64,000 bases of DNA, taken from positions 47,353,451-47,417,450 of the forward strand of contig CM067564.1 of the NCBI GenBank assembly GCA_034336665.1, in the 5' to 3' direction. Below, in pieces: positions 13,401 to 28,400 of this stretch. Below the pieces are notes generated by a model. The model was given only the letters and a program-made list of their open reading frames with translations, ran no database searches and was not told the DNA's origin. Numbering within the stretch: the stretch's first letter is position 1; each line of letters starts with the position of its first letter. The stretch is from Luscinia megarhynchos. Its lineage: Eukaryota; Chordata; Aves; Passeriformes; Turdidae. The position numbers and the translations under genes are program-made.

Positions 13401-16400
13401 TACAAGGTCCTGACCCTGAATCAGGGAAATCCAAGCACCAGAGCATGGACCAAGAGCAGCTCTGAGGAGAACTTGGAAGTATTGGCGGATGAGAAGCTTA
13501 ACACGACTTATCAATGAAAGAAAGTCAAACATGTCCTGGGCTGCATCCCTAGCACTGTGGGCAGCAGGTCAAGGCAGGGGGTTCTGCCTCTCTTCTCTGC
13601 TCTGGTGAGACCCCACCTGCAGTGCTGCACCCAGCCCTGGGGTCCCCAATACAGGAAAGACAGGGACCTGTTGGAGCAAATCCAGAGGAAGGACACAAAG
13701 GTGATCAGAGGCTTGAAGCACTTCTGCTATGGAGAGACAGCTGAAAGAATTGGGGCTGTTCAGCCTGGAGAACAGAAGCCTCTGTTCTTAGGGTTTTCCA
13801 TACCTGAAGGGGGCCTCCAGCAAAGCTAGAGAGGGCCTTTTTACAGGGGCATTTCGTGGTGGGACAAGGGGTAATGATTTTAAACTGAGAGAGCAGGTTT
13901 AGATGAGATAGTCAGAAGAAATTGTTTCCTGTAAAGGGTGATGAGAGAGTGGCACAGGTTATCCAGAGAAGCTGAGGCTGCCCCAACCCTGGAAGTGTTC
14001 AAGGCCAGGCTGGATGGGGCTGTGAGCAACCCAGTCTAGTGGAAGGTGTCCCTGCCTGTGACAGGGAGGGTGGAAATGGAGGATCTTTAAGTTCCCTTCC
14101 AGACCAAACCATTCTGTGATTCTATGAAATGGATGTGCTCATATATATGTATTGTGTATGTATAAATACATCATTTGTATGCATAGAATGTTTTGGTATA
14201 GTGATATAAACAGCAATTTACCCAGCAATTAAATATATATAGTAGTACTGAGGTTGGCTAATTAATTCTGAGATAGGCTAAATTGCTATATATACAAATA
14301 CCAGTCTAATGAATATCTGTATGCTTGATTCATAAAGATAATAAAGAAAAAACTGAATTTGCAGGGGTGGGGAAGAATGGACCATGATTGACAGAGATGA
14401 GTTATGGTAACTACTAGACTACAGAGGGTTGTAATTAGTCACACTATGTTGGTTTAAATAGATTTAACACCTGGTTGTTAAAAAGAATAAATTGATTAAT
14501 TGTTTTAAAGCAGCCATGTTATTGAGTTTCCCTTGTGTCTCTGTGTTTCTTAATAGAGATTAGACATTAATATGGATTTACAGCATTGACTCTAGGGATG
14601 TTCATTCCAACAGCAGACAGAAGCAAGAGACTATATAAATGTAAAGGAAAGCAGAAATATTCCAAACGCGAAATGATGGCTCATTTTAGTTTTGTCTTCA
14701 TTTGTTGCATTGCTGTCAGATAGATTGCTGTGTTGTGTTGCTCATTTGCAGCTCCTGCAGCAAGCAACTTCCTCCAGTAACTTGGGTGCCTTCAGCGGCA
14801 TTCAGCAAATGGCCGGTGAGTCAAAAACCCTTTCATTTTGTTCCTGCTATGCTTTGTATTCCTAGGCTATTGAATTCTGTACCTCTAATAATCACATTGT
14901 CGGGGGTGGGGGGCATGTTGTGTATTCAGCATGGCAGATGTATTGGCAGGGGACAGCTCACAGCTCAGCGTCAATAGGAACACTTTCACCCCTCTTTCAG
15001 AACTGAAATTAAACCCGGTGCTCCCAGGTTGTGCAAACAGTTTGTCTTGCATTAGTCACCTGCCATTTGGCCAAAGTAACCAATTGTAAATTGCAGGAGA
15101 GCTCTTAGTCCCTGCAGCCGTATCCTGCCCTATGAAAAGTGTCAGGAAAGCAACAACAGGATTACATTCTAATTTCCAGTGAGATTTCTGTGTCCTGAAA
15201 AATCAAATTAATGGCAGCCCTCAAACATTTTAATAATACGTGGCGAGGAAAAATGTTCTGACCTTTTTAATGAAACCCAAGATTACAGGCCTACCTTCAG
15301 TATGAATTTTCAGGCTCCTTTTATAATCATGGAAAATTAACTGGGTGCCTTTTTGACTTTGGAACCCTAGTTGGCACAATTACACAACAGAGATTTTATG
15401 TAAAAGTATAATCTTCAGTCTGGAGGAAAAAAAGAAAGAAAGAAAAGGGGAAAAAAGAATCAAAGTGTGAGCGGATTTGAAAGCCAGCTAGTTGGAGGGT
15501 TTCTCAGTAATGAGCTGTGTGCCAGTAGTAACTGATGTGTAGTGATTAGCAAAAGGTCATTCCCACTGTGTGACCTACCATGCTGATATCCTAACTTAAC
15601 ATGATGCTAGAGAAGGCAGCATGTGCAGTAAATCAGAGCACAGATGCACATTATGCCTGCCGTGAGGAACTGTTAAAAAGCTTTTTTTTTCTTTCCTTGT
15701 TAAAGGAAAAAAAAAAGAGAGAAAGAATCACAAAACCCCTAAATTGCTACATTAGTTTATTTTAATCATGAGCCCACTGAATCAATGAAATACAGCATTA
15801 TGCTTGCTTCATCATCACAAAACAAGGACTAAAATATTCAGAAGTCTTTATGAGCACCATTTCTCATTCTCTTTTTAATCCTGGTCTTTTGCTGCTTCTG
15901 GTTCTGCTTTGAATGAAGCCTGGAATACTTTAACAAGTATATATATCCCACACTGTATAGCTATACCCCACAGGTATTCTTTGCTCAATCGTTATATTAT
16001 GCCATTATTGCAGTGACATCAGAGAATAATGTGAACCTGCTGTCTGACAATATAAATTGGCCTACAGATGACAATATCTCTGAATTATTCTCTCTTCCTC
16101 AGACCTGCTGGCAGTGCTTGCTGGTTCTATTATGTTACACTTGCAATCTAGCATTTTTTCCATCAAAATAATGTATCTTAATATGATAAACAGAACAGAG
16201 CAGTTCAGCAACAGTTTTATACTTGGCAGTATTGGAAGTGGTTTTGGGCTCAAAGATTGTGTTTTAATGTTTTCATATTTGGTTAGGTCTACAAAATGAA
16301 AGAATTGGGACACTGAGGAAAAATAATGTGGTATCCATCACATTATGTGCACTTTAGAAGTTTTTGTTGCCTATTTCTCACTGTTAGTGTAGATTCAACT

Positions 16401-19400
16401 TTGTTTTCAAGAACTGTGTTGAAACTAAGGATCTTAGTCAAGTATTTCCAGGATGGGCTTTCAATCCAGGATGTGATTTATTCTCTGAAAATCATATGGT
16501 CTTGAGACTAAGGAGAAAGTCATCTTAAGAAATCATAGTGGCACATCATTGTTACTCGAGGGATATACTTTTTTCAACTGCAAATTAGATTGCTAATGCA
16601 CTAATCTTGATGACTGACTGCCTCTCTCGGAAAAAAATGTATTTAATATCTTATATTCATGTTATCAAAACTGCTTGAAGTTTACTCCTTTCCCCAAAAC
16701 ATGTGACTCTTAAATCTTAATGTTCAAGGTAAAATTAATGATACTAAATTGTTCTCCATCTCTACATGAAAGTGCCAAAAACTAAGCACTATTTCATTGT
16801 TAGAACTGAAAGTTCGTGTCCTCTCCTTGGAAATCAGGCAGCACTGTGTCATGCAGTGCATCTGGTATTAACAATTTGTGTATGATGTTTTGTGAAAGGA
16901 ATAGAAAGTAGTCCTGTGTCTGCAGCAAAAGCTTGCATTACCAGCTGAAGCTATCTTTGAACATTTGTGAAGGCCTAGAGTTTTTTAACTTAAGCTGTAT
17001 AGGTTCATTTCACCAAAAAAAGAATCTAATATGTAATTCCATATTGCATATAGTTTGCCTATTAATATAACATTTCAAAGTGAGGAATAAAATCCAGACA
17101 CAATTGAGTGAGGTGCTAAAGAAGATCCGTCATTGCAGCTTTCAAGTTCTTTGAACTTTGTGTTTGAGGGGTGCAATTTTTTTATCCTTGAAGTCGATGG
17201 GTGTGCTTACCATGTAATTCAGACACTAAAACTTTGATCAAAAGCCACATGAGCCATTGAAATTCCACCCTTACTTCCATGTCAGGGCTCTAGCATCTCT
17301 TTTGTGCTTAAATCTTGATGAAGTCACGGTTTGCTATATTAGGACTTCTGATACAGCTACCCCCTTGCACAAAATTAGGGCCCTTTGGATCTGCAAGTAT
17401 TTATTTGTACTGCTAAAGCTTGTGCTGTCTCTGTATAGAGCAGGAGAACAGCACAAACCCCACTGCACATTTTCTGTTCTCAGTGATATTATTTCTTAAA
17501 TCAAAGCAATTTTCTTTGCTAGCAGAGCAAAGACACTGCTCTTCAGTGTGCAGTTTTAAATTCCCTTTCCCCAATACCATATCTCAGACTGGTCATAGTT
17601 CTTATGTTGCAGAAACAGTGGTTCTTTGATTTTGGTGAAGGGAGTGGGATTTTTAGGTGCTCGTGATTGAAGAATATTGGAGTTTGCTTGTTTGTGTGTT
17701 TGTTTGTTTGCTTGTCTGTAAGCTGGGAATACAATCTAAAGAAAAATGGGGATTTTTGTCAAGAACTCTCTAACATACAGGCATTAAACACTCAGTACCA
17801 GGTCTGAAAGTGAACACTGTTCTTGCTGTAGCAGCCAACTGACCCTGCTATATATTCAGCATTTTGTGAAGCCCAAGTAAATCATGAAACTGGTTTAATG
17901 AAAATATGAGACCCTGAAGTTTGAGAGACAAAAAGCTGTAGCTTGCCATTTTGCTTTCCAAGCTTTAAGGTTCCATGCCCAATTCTGTAATTTAGTTTTA
18001 TCTCACTCCTATTGAAAAATGAGATTTTCATGAAATCATTCTTCACGAGTCAAGCCAAAGAAAACAATGTAATATGTTGAGACTGGTAATAAAGGTGGGA
18101 GAGCTGGCAGTGGTGCCTTTGGTATTACAGTAATCCCCTGGTCTTGATTACAGGCACTAATTCTACCTTGCCAAAGTCTGCTTCATTGTCCTGTATAAAA
18201 CATGCAAGGACATGCATCCTTATGAGTGTATCTCATAGTGAGCACTTCCTCACTTTTCCTCCCCTTCTCTGATACCTTCTGATGCTAATGCTAATTTAAA
18301 GGCAGTGTCTCCTCTCTCGTGCCTCTCCAGCCTCAGTGTCTAGCCTGCACTTTGTCTTTGGGGAAGGCTAATAATGTAGATGAATTACATTATGTGATTT
18401 GATTGTCTTACTTTAAAAGACAATGTAGGCTACATTAAACAATACCAACCTTTCAAGCAAACAAAAAATCTCCTCCTACAAATATATACAAATTGCATGG
18501 GAAGTTTAGTTCAAAGGAGATTGATGTTGCTTGAATGTTTGAATTGAATTTGGCTGGCACTGGAGCAGGTCCTAAAAGCTGCAGTTATTTAAGCCAACCT
18601 GCCTGTTTAAGAGCTTGGGAATTACTATACAGACAGTGTAAAAGGAGGTTTACTATTGCTAGGATGGTTGTAGAAAATATTTCAATGTTTTCTATGTTTA
18701 AACATTATACAGTCTAGGAAGATTTTCTCTAGTCCATTAATGTCAAACGTTTTGGCAGGAACAAATATTGGTTCATACAGCAATATTTTTTTTATGTGTG
18801 ACCATTCAAGACATAAAAAAAGTACAGTACTCATAAAAGACACAAAGGGCTCTTAATTTCATTGAGCAACAGTGTAGTTTGCTTTCTGAAGTTACACAGG
18901 AGGAGAAACCATGGGTTTTTCTTTGTCTTTCAGATCTCTAAGCCCTCTGCAGCTGGGACTTTTTATATTTTTCCAATGTATATATTTTTTCAAGTCCTTT
19001 CCAAGTTCTCTCACAGTTTGGTTACATTTTGGGTTGAACTTCTGGCCCTTTCTGAGCCCTGCTCTATCCATTCCACCCTTCTTCCACTACCCAAGCCAGA
19101 TTTCCTCCTGTTGCAGAGTCTGTAGGAGCAGATGGGTGAGCGAAAGTCTGTGAGGTTCTGCCTTCAGAATATTTTCCTCTAATTGTTGGATTGGCTCAGT
19201 GGATCTGGAGGGACCAGTTGGAAGCCAGGACCATCTGCACAAAAGCTCTATACTTTTGCATTGGCCAAAGGATCCTTTATATCCTCTGACTCTTGGATGG
19301 CTTCATTCCAGCAAAGCCATACAGAAGGAGGATTTCTCCTGCTATGACCTCTTTAGGGATATCATATTAAAAATAAAGGTCACCGACAAACTGTTTCCAG

Positions 19401-22400
19401 CTCAAGGGAGATAGCTGTTTCTTAAAGATAACTACCAGTTTTGAAAATGTTGACCTCGGGGACCAAAAATATTCAGCTTTTGTAACACTAATTCCATTGA
19501 AAGTCCTACTTATTTTAACACATAAAATTAGCTTGCTTTTTTTTTTTTTTTTTTTCTTCTTTTAACTAGTAAACTAGACAACTCTGTTTAACATTTTTGG
19601 AGACACAGAGTTTGCAGCAAGTGAGCCTGTTCACAATCCAGATACTGCTCCTTCTCAGAGGAGAAGGAGAGGCACCCTGAGAGGAAAGAGCAATGCTCAG
19701 CACTTAGGAGATATGCTTATTCAGGTGGTAAAAGTGCACGATGTGCAAGTTTTGGCACAAGATCTGTAGTGTGTGGGCTTTCCATAACCAGTAAATGGAG
19801 GTTGAGGGGGCTTTTTATTGCCTTGGTCCCTCTGGGGATGGAATTTATCCAACTGAACCTCAGCAGTTTGGAAAGAAGGGATCCCATCTCTCTGGAATGT
19901 CAGCAAAGAGGGAGTCACTCCCAGGCAATGAATGATGCATCCTACCAAGGTTGGGGTTAATCTATTTTGTGGATATTAAGAAAATACTACATATATTAGG
20001 AAGCAATTCTCCCTGTGAGGGTGGTGAGGCCCTGGCACAGGTTTCCCAGAGAGCTGGGAATGCCACATCCCTGGAAGTGTTCAAGGCCAGGTCGGACAGG
20101 GCTTGGAACAAACTGGTCTGGTGAAAGGTGTCCCTTGAAAGGGGGACTTTGAGCAACCTGGACTAATGGAAAGTGGCCCTGCCCATAGCAGGAGGGTTGG
20201 AACTAGATGGTCTTTATGGTCCCTTCCAACTCAAATTTTCTATGAGTCAATGGTTTCTTTTAGGATCAGACAATTTCATTACCCCCTCTCTCTTCTTTGA
20301 CTATAGCAAGAGCCTGAGTGAGTAACTTTTTTTTGGACATAGATCAGATGAATCCTTCCCACTAGGACTGAAGAAGTTTCAATTGACAAAAGCACTTTTC
20401 TTGCTAGGATGTGTTTACAGCATGTATAACCTGAAAATGGGCTGAAATCCTTCATAAGTCAAAAAATGGCTTGAGGGCTGTTGGAATTAGGTGATCTTTA
20501 AGGTCCCTTTCCAATTCAACCATTCTGTGATTCTGTGAACCTGCAGTCAGATTTAAGCACATACTCTTAAAATCCAGGACAGAATAAATTGTGGACTTAA
20601 AAGTTCTTTTAAGGTCTTTGCTCAATCAAACAATAATGGGTCAGGGTACCTCAAGCACTTTTCAGATAAGCAGCTTTTCTAAAAGTAGCCACTGAGGATA
20701 TGTGGTTTGATGGAGGTGGCACTTAGATCTCATGTCTTTTTAATTCTTAGAATATTGCTGGAATAGCCCTCCACACCTTTATACACATTTTACCATCAGC
20801 ATCCAAATGGCTGATGTCAGTGTTAACAAATAGTTGCTTTTTAGCCTGGAGTTGATAAATTGTACCTTAATCCACATTTTTTTAAGCTGCAGCCAGGATT
20901 TAATTCAGATGGAATAAATCCTAATAATTGAGAAGGATAAAATTTCCAAAGCAAAGAAAGTCAAGTCAGTGGGAACTACTTATGAGCGATCAGATTTGGT
21001 TCTGATAATCACCACTGACTTTGAAACTCTCCCTGCATACGGTGCCACTAAATGTAGCTGGTGCCTTCCTTTTTTAGGAATTTGTGCAGTAAGCAAATCT
21101 CAGCTATTTTCCAATATGATTTTATTATGGTTTTAGAAACCCAAGAGCTGATGAGGCCTAAGAAGTCTTCAGGAATGGCTTGTGACTCCGTTCCCTCCTC
21201 TACAAATACCCAATAATTCCAAATTTGCAGTTATCACAGGAGAAAAGCTGCAGTGACTGAAACGAGGCAAATTACTTCATTGTATGAAAGTTTGTGTCAG
21301 AGGCAGCACAAGAAGTTGTAAAATGTAAATCTCGTGCTCTCAAATTTCCCCGTGTTTTCACAGAACTGCATCTGTGACTGTGCAGCACTACAAAAATTTC
21401 CTGTGAATGTGCTAATAGGCCTTATGAGAATGTTCTATCACCATCCATCTGTCACTTTTTAACAGGCCTGATTGGCAAGCACTTGTAACAACTGACATCT
21501 GTTCTCGCTTATTGATATGTAGATTTATGGTAATTGCTGTGAACAATAAGACACAAAATTACCTAAGGTGAACATTAAATTAAATTTTCATGCCCCTATC
21601 CTTATAAATAATTTTTTAAAAAATCTTAAGTTTCAAGCAAGGCATACTGTGCATCTGTTTTGTACATAATTTAATTGTTTTTTTAATCTGCCAAATAGCA
21701 AAATGAAAGTTGAATTTCCTTGCGATCTTGAATATTTGCCAAGCTGATAGCACATTGGTAAATACATGTTATTAAAAATGGAATCAAACTGTATTGTGAA
21801 TCTGGGTTTTTTAATCATTTCCCTTTAATTCCCAACATTGTCTCCATCATGAAGATCAAGAGTTATTCCTTACCCAGAAGGGGTTTTTTTCCTCTACAGG
21901 AGGATATTCATTTTTCATGTGCAGCTCTGCCTATGAGGCTGTTCCTCAGCGTTAAGCAATTTGCATTTCTTCAGAGAGAGGTGCATTTGCTGAGTGAGCA
22001 GCACTTTCAAATAAAATGCATCTACTCATTACTGTCCAGCTCTGTTGCGGGATTTGGGACTGTTTTGAAAAAACTGTAGGATGTGAAATGTGTGAAGAGT
22101 GTGTGTGAAAGGGGAGAGAATGAGAGAGCAGATTCATCCCACAGAACTGCAGAACTGTACCTTAGCTGAGGTTCAATTGAACCAAAAATCCCTATTTGAA
22201 AGCAAAGTACTTTTGGGGTCTGGGACTTCAGAGCATTTGGTTTCCCTCCTCCAAGTTTGTCCAAGCAAGTGGGATGTTGACACTCCTGACAAGTTGATGG
22301 GAGAAACCAATAATGAGGGAGAAGAGATGGTAAAATGCCTGGGGAACTTGAAACAGTGATGACAGGACTCATTTTTCAGATCTGAGCAGACAGAGGATCC

Positions 22401-25400
22401 TAAAGAGGGTGCATATTAAGTGATAAAGCTGTTGACAAAATGGGCTCTAGAGCGTGCTGGGTGGCAGAGTGTGCCATGAGCCCTTGCTGACACTCACATT
22501 TGGGGGCTCAGTTCAGTGGGGGTCTTTGCTGCTCTTCTCTTACTCAGGTGTGACAATAGCCAGCAGGCTTTTTCTCCTGCAGACACCCAAGCTGACACCC
22601 TATATCATCTTCAGGCTGCTTTGTGGCCAATGTCTTACAGTCACTGCTGCAGTAAAACAAATTGGGTGGGGAGACAACTTCATCACCACCAAGCTCTTGT
22701 TAATTCATCTTCTTTGGGCATTGAAACTCATTTGCCAAGTTGTTGGGTTCTTCCTGTGCTTATACAGAAAATGTCCCACTATTTAAAAAAAAAAGAAAAT
22801 GTGGAATGAGGCAATGATGGTATTTGTTTTGCATCCACAGAGGTACAAGGGGATTCATGAGTGCAAAGGGAGCAGTTGTTTGCTCTGCTGCCTGTTGACC
22901 TTGTCTGGCCTAGGCTGTCTGCTAGAACCATTCTATATTCATCACCATTATTTAATCCTACCATGTATACCATTTAAAAGTCCACAGAAAGCCTCACACA
23001 GAAGAAATTATGACTGATCCTTTTGATCAATAACTAAACAGTGGGTGATAGAAAGCCATTCCTCTGGAGGAGAGCAGCCCACTGCTTTCCCAAATCCTTG
23101 TTCCAGAATGGCATGAAAATACAGCCTGAGTGAAGATCAGCAGTGTTTGCTGGATATTCTTTGCTAAATTACTTATTCTCCTTATGAAATAGGAAGGTAA
23201 ATTATAATTAAGGACCAATATGAGTCCAGGATGAAAATTAATTCCGTATCTCATTATGAGGGTTACTGACTGCTTTGTTCACAAAGATTTGGGTCCCATC
23301 TTAAGTCATTTCCATCCTCAAAATCTTGTTTGAAATAGTCTGCAGTCTTACTACCAAAGCAAGATAATTCTTTGGTGGGGGAAAAAAGTACTTACACCCA
23401 AGGCAAGCCAGTAAGTCAGATGAGTAATTTTAAAAAATAAAACCCTGTTGTTTGCATACCTGAATCTCTATCTGAACTGTGTCTTCCAAAATAGCTTGGA
23501 TTAGTAATGTTTGAGAAAAGCCTTATCTTTGAAGATGGTCTTTAGCCTCCAAAAGAAACCCTAAAGAGCTTTCTTGGTAATTTCTCCAAGTGTCTTGTTC
23601 AAGTTCCATGACTGAGTTCATATATTTTGGATCAACTAAAATCTTAACTCGTCCCATTGCAATTGTGTCACATTTTCAGAAACACTAACATCTAAACTGA
23701 ATTTGGGCATTGACTGAGACGCCCACATTAGAACCTCAGCTCACCTGAAGCCTGGCCTGGCTGTTGGAACATGCTATATTTAATTTTAGGGCTTTATTCA
23801 CAAATAGATGCTTACATCAAGGTTTGTTTCACAGTCTTAATGGTGTGACAGTAAGAATTCCTCTTTATTGAGATTATTGATTGTACTAACCTGAGTATGC
23901 ATTATCTGTGTTTGAAAGTAACATTACTCTCCTTTATTGTAGGAGCTCTGAATTCCTACAAAGTACCTCTCCTTCATTGCACTTTTTTTCTTCTCAAACA
24001 TACTTAAAAAGTATTGTATTTAAACTCTCTTTTTTTCATTTTCTCCAAGTTGTTGTTAAGCTCCCCTGTTTGAGATACAAAGTGTGCAGGGAGAAGTAAC
24101 ATCTCTTCTAGGCAAACTGACGTTCAGAAAAAATCAGACAAGTTTCTAGGCACTCTAACTCTTCTTTGAGTGTTCCCCAACAGTCTTGCAGTCTTCCCAG
24201 CTCTATCACTAGGTCTGGAAAAGGTATTGCTCTTCCTACCTAACCTTTTGTGAGTGTTCTTGTGTTATAAGGACTACAAGAACATAATAAAACTCTTTTA
24301 GTCTGGTCTGGTTAATGCTTGCACCCATCTTATATCTGCATTTTAGCTCTTACTGAAGTATTTCACCCTAGAGTCTGTGCCCAAGTACTTTTTCTAGTCC
24401 AAAGTAAAAGGTGTTTTCTTTTTAACTCCTTTGGAGAGACCCACTCCTGTCCCTCTGATTTAAGCAAATGTATGCCATTGGCTGTTGCTTAATCATCTTT
24501 TTTTTTCTATTTCACAAAACTCACTTTAATTTTTGTCCTCTTTTGCTTGCCATCTAAATTACATTTAAATGCCTCCATTTCTTTAAGGTTTCTCCCTAAA
24601 ATAAAGGTGCATCTTGCCCACATGTTTTAAAATAATGAAGTGACAGATTGACTCAGTAGTCTTGGCATCATAGTCCAGAGCTTACAGCCTGAAAATCCCT
24701 CTCAGTGATGGTTCTGTGGTCAGGCTGATACTAATTTGATGTACTTAGTGCATTTGTGGTTTTAGAAATGAACCATCAAAAGGAAATTAAGCACAATTAT
24801 TGGCTACTGCACAGAGTAACCTTAGTGGTTATATTCAGAGGAGACATGGGAGACAAATTTTATTCATCCCATTTATATGATCCTGTCCTGAATGTGTTTT
24901 AAATGCTAGTTATCTTTACATCGCCCATTGTTTCAGGAAGTAATATTGTGCCTGGGCTTCACACAGAGTTTAAATGACTTTTAATTCTACACTTCCCTTA
25001 GAAGAAGCACAAACCAGGTTTAATTTTCCTGAAGTATGGGCTGGTGTCTTTGGTGCATTCTCTCAACTCCAGGGTAGAAAGATGAGAAATACTCAAGAAC
25101 TGTAAGAGGTGGTTTGAGATTATAGATGTCTTGGGAATGAAAAGAATCAAGTTTATTGGCAAGGTATACCCCAAGCTGCATGTCCATTGAAAACAGCACT
25201 TCTAGATGATTAAGATTATGATTATGGTTATGATGATTATTGCCTGTTTTAATTAACCCTATTGCTTCTCCACATAGGCATGAACGCTTTACAATTACAG
25301 AATTTGGCAACTTTAGCAGCCGCAGCAGCCGCCGCCCAGACCTCAGCTACCACCACCAATGCAAACCCTCTCTCCACAACGACTGGTGCTCTGGGAGCCC

Positions 25401-28400
25401 TCACAAGTCCTGGTAAGAGCAGAGTTCCTGCTTCCAGCACACAAACATGGGCCTCGAGGGGAAGGTGGTTGTTAAAACGCTGATCCCATGTTGTGTAGTA
25501 AGTTCCGTGCTCGTGTAAATGGTGAAGAACCTGTAATAGCTGACTACATTTTTGTTGCTGTTATTTTCAAGCAAATAACTGCTTTTTCAAGTGGTCCAAT
25601 GTGGACATGTTCACCTTTCCAGATTCATTTCAGGGGCCATTAAAACTTAACAGACCCATCTTAAAAAACTCTGCGTGAAAATTACAATTGCATGGGGAAC
25701 TTAAGATAAAATTAACTTTTCACAAAGAATTCAGAACATGACCAAATTCTTCCCATCCAAAGGAAAATCAGCTGAGGTGGTTTGCTTTAATCCCCAAGAT
25801 ACTGATCTTTGATTCCCATCACATGCACATATTGCCTTTACCCTTCATGCATTTTTCTAAAGTCCTTTTTATTTTTCCCTTCTCTTGCTGCATCTCAGTT
25901 GAGCTTTCTTCTGGTCCTGAGTAAACAGTTACAGAAGTGACATCATATGCACAAAGAATACACAGCCAGATTCTGACTTTATTGCACTGAGCAGAAGCCA
26001 GATTTATGGGGGCAAACGAGACAGGGTAAGAGGTGGAAATGCCTCCATGAGCACCATGTGGATTTCCAGCCATGTGTGTCTCATGTCTCCAAAACCTTAG
26101 AGAGAAACTGGGACAAATTCAGACTTAGGTAACACTTCAGGATCTCCAGAATCCACAGAGAGAGATGTTGATTCAGTGTAGTTACTCTGGGTTTACAGTG
26201 ATATAGCTCGAGTAGAGAATCTGGCCACTTATTGTTACACAAAGGCTGCAGGGTGTAATTATTTGCATCATGAAGTGTGTTTATTGCTGTTCTAAAAAAC
26301 ATTCATATTATTTTAGACACCACTAAAGAACATTTGTGTTTAATCTTGTTTAAGTGTGTATTTATCCCCCATGAAAAAGTAATTCATGGCAGACTGTTTG
26401 TGCTCATCAGTAAGGAAAACAGTCTTCACTGCACAATAGAACTGGGACTGAGTGTGGTGCTGGGTATTAGTGCTGGCCAGGGCTCCCATTATATTACAGT
26501 TTTATTGTTTGTTTGGGACAGAGGTTAAATGAAAATAAGCTTGGCTAGTATGAAGTTTGTGCATAATTTTACTGGTTTTGGCATGAGTCTCATCTTGACC
26601 TAAAAATAATATTCATTAGCAGGATCTCTGAGAAGCAGGTTGGGTGAAAATAATTTTGGCTTGCTGATGTGTTTTTTTTTAAACCTGAGCAATCTCTTCC
26701 CTCTGACCTGGAGCTGGGACTTAGCACTTTGCAAAAGACTATTCCCAATGTCAGTGTTTCCATGTTACACCTGTGTAAATGCCACCCATTTATAGAAGCA
26801 GAAATGTTGCATTTCATGCATGCTCTGTGACATCTCTGCAGTTTAGCTGATAAATGTCTGAGCAGCCTTGTCCTCCCAAGACACACACAACATATCTTGG
26901 CCCAAACTCGACAAGAGTTTCCAGGGCAACTTAGTGCACTTCACTGTGGGGCAGAGGGGCTGGGAATTAACTCCCTTTTTTCTTTGCTGCTCTGCAGCAC
27001 AGTGGCACCAGAATGTTCCTCCTGTGCACTTTGTTTTGCCATGTACACACAAACCTTAAGGCCCCCATTTCTCTCTGTCCCTCTCCAACACAGTCTTCTT
27101 ATCCAGCCTGTCTGATTTGCTGTTCCTTTTGATCTGGAGGCTCCCTGAGTACCTGGGAGGTTTTTTTATCTGATGCCCAGGTCTGCAGAGCCCCTTGGTA
27201 GACAGGTGCTTCCACTGGGCTGGGCAGATATATCTTTGGGGTAACCAGAGCTTCCTATTGCTCAGGGTGGTATTGTAGAGCAGATACTAGGGGTTTTTCC
27301 AAAAAGGTTAATGATTTTGGCTAGCACATTGAACTTATGTCATTTTCAAAAAATTCTGGACATTTAGCCTTTCAAACAGTGTCTGTCTTCAGAATGCCAG
27401 TTGCCTTTGAAAGTCCTATAGATGGTACCTGTACATAGGTGTTTCTAATATTAGCTTGAAAAATCTCTAATAGTCCCACTGACCTATTTATGTTGCACAA
27501 CCAACCTAAAATCAAGCCTTGTTAAAATGTTCTTCAGTTTAACCTTCCTTATCTGGTTCCACATTCTCCACCCTATTACATATTTTGTAAACCTGAATAA
27601 TATCTTCAATGATTTTTCTCTGTTCCATGGAAAATGAATTTAGTGGGATAAAGCTTTTCATAGTAGCTCAAAGCGTTTCCACTAAAACTTGAAATATGTT
27701 GGCAGAAAACATTTAAATCTGCCTTTCAGTGTGTGGATGTTTGGAGGCCTTAAGGGTATTTTTTTGGTCTAGTTTTCCTTTAATAGAACACTTCAGTTTG
27801 TTGTGTTTCATAAGTGCAAATTATTTTGTCTGATTTCAAAGCCTGCACTAAGCCCAGGAAGAAATGTTTGCATCTCTCCAGATAATGCATTAAATTAGTA
27901 TTTCTTAGTTGAGAAAATAGCCCACATTTGGGGCAGTGCAAAGATAGATGCTTAAATTTAATCCTTCTCTTGATGTTTTTAAGGGCAAAATACTGCACAG
28001 AAGGGAGATGGGCATAAGTGTGTACTTGCAGTATGCCTTGAACCATGGCAGACAAATAATCCATGTTTCTAGCCAGATATATCTCCCCTGAAACAATCTT
28101 TGACCAAGAGTTCTTCTTCTGTCCTTTGTAAACATGTGTTATAAGAGCCTCAAAAATGGTTGTTTCATTTAAAATTCATCTTGAAGCTTTATTTTGCATA
28201 GATAAGATTTAGCAGCCATCAGTGCACCACCCTAGTACAGGGGAGATAGTGGCCAGGCCAACTTCATTGCATTGGCAGCACAGGAAAACAGGCCAGGAAG
28301 TGAGGAGCCAGCAGGACATCTGATATTTGAGGATTTCCAAACGAATTAAACTCCAATGCTCTTTCTCCCACACATTCTGACTAAATAGCTTTGACCGCAA

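Larger units (their letters stand above)
12536..14751 (+). other. CELF2: CELF2 intron between 12535 and 14752
   Basis: This 2.2-kb intron is mostly repeats. It holds an antisense CR1 tail (12684-12758), a (GGATAG)13 array (12859-12936) and a sense CR1 LINE fragment (about 13240-14130). The remaining 600 bp before the acceptor is AT-rich and unremarkable. Confidence 0.85.
14816..25277 (+). other. CELF2: CELF2 intron between 14815 and 25278
   Basis: This 10.5-kb AT-rich intron has two sense CR1 tails (about 19965-20260 and 20470-20540), a TTTG-rich tract at 17688-17716, a T-run at 19537-19555 and GATTATG-like repeats before the acceptor (25204-25244). I saw no other supported feature. Confidence 0.85.
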
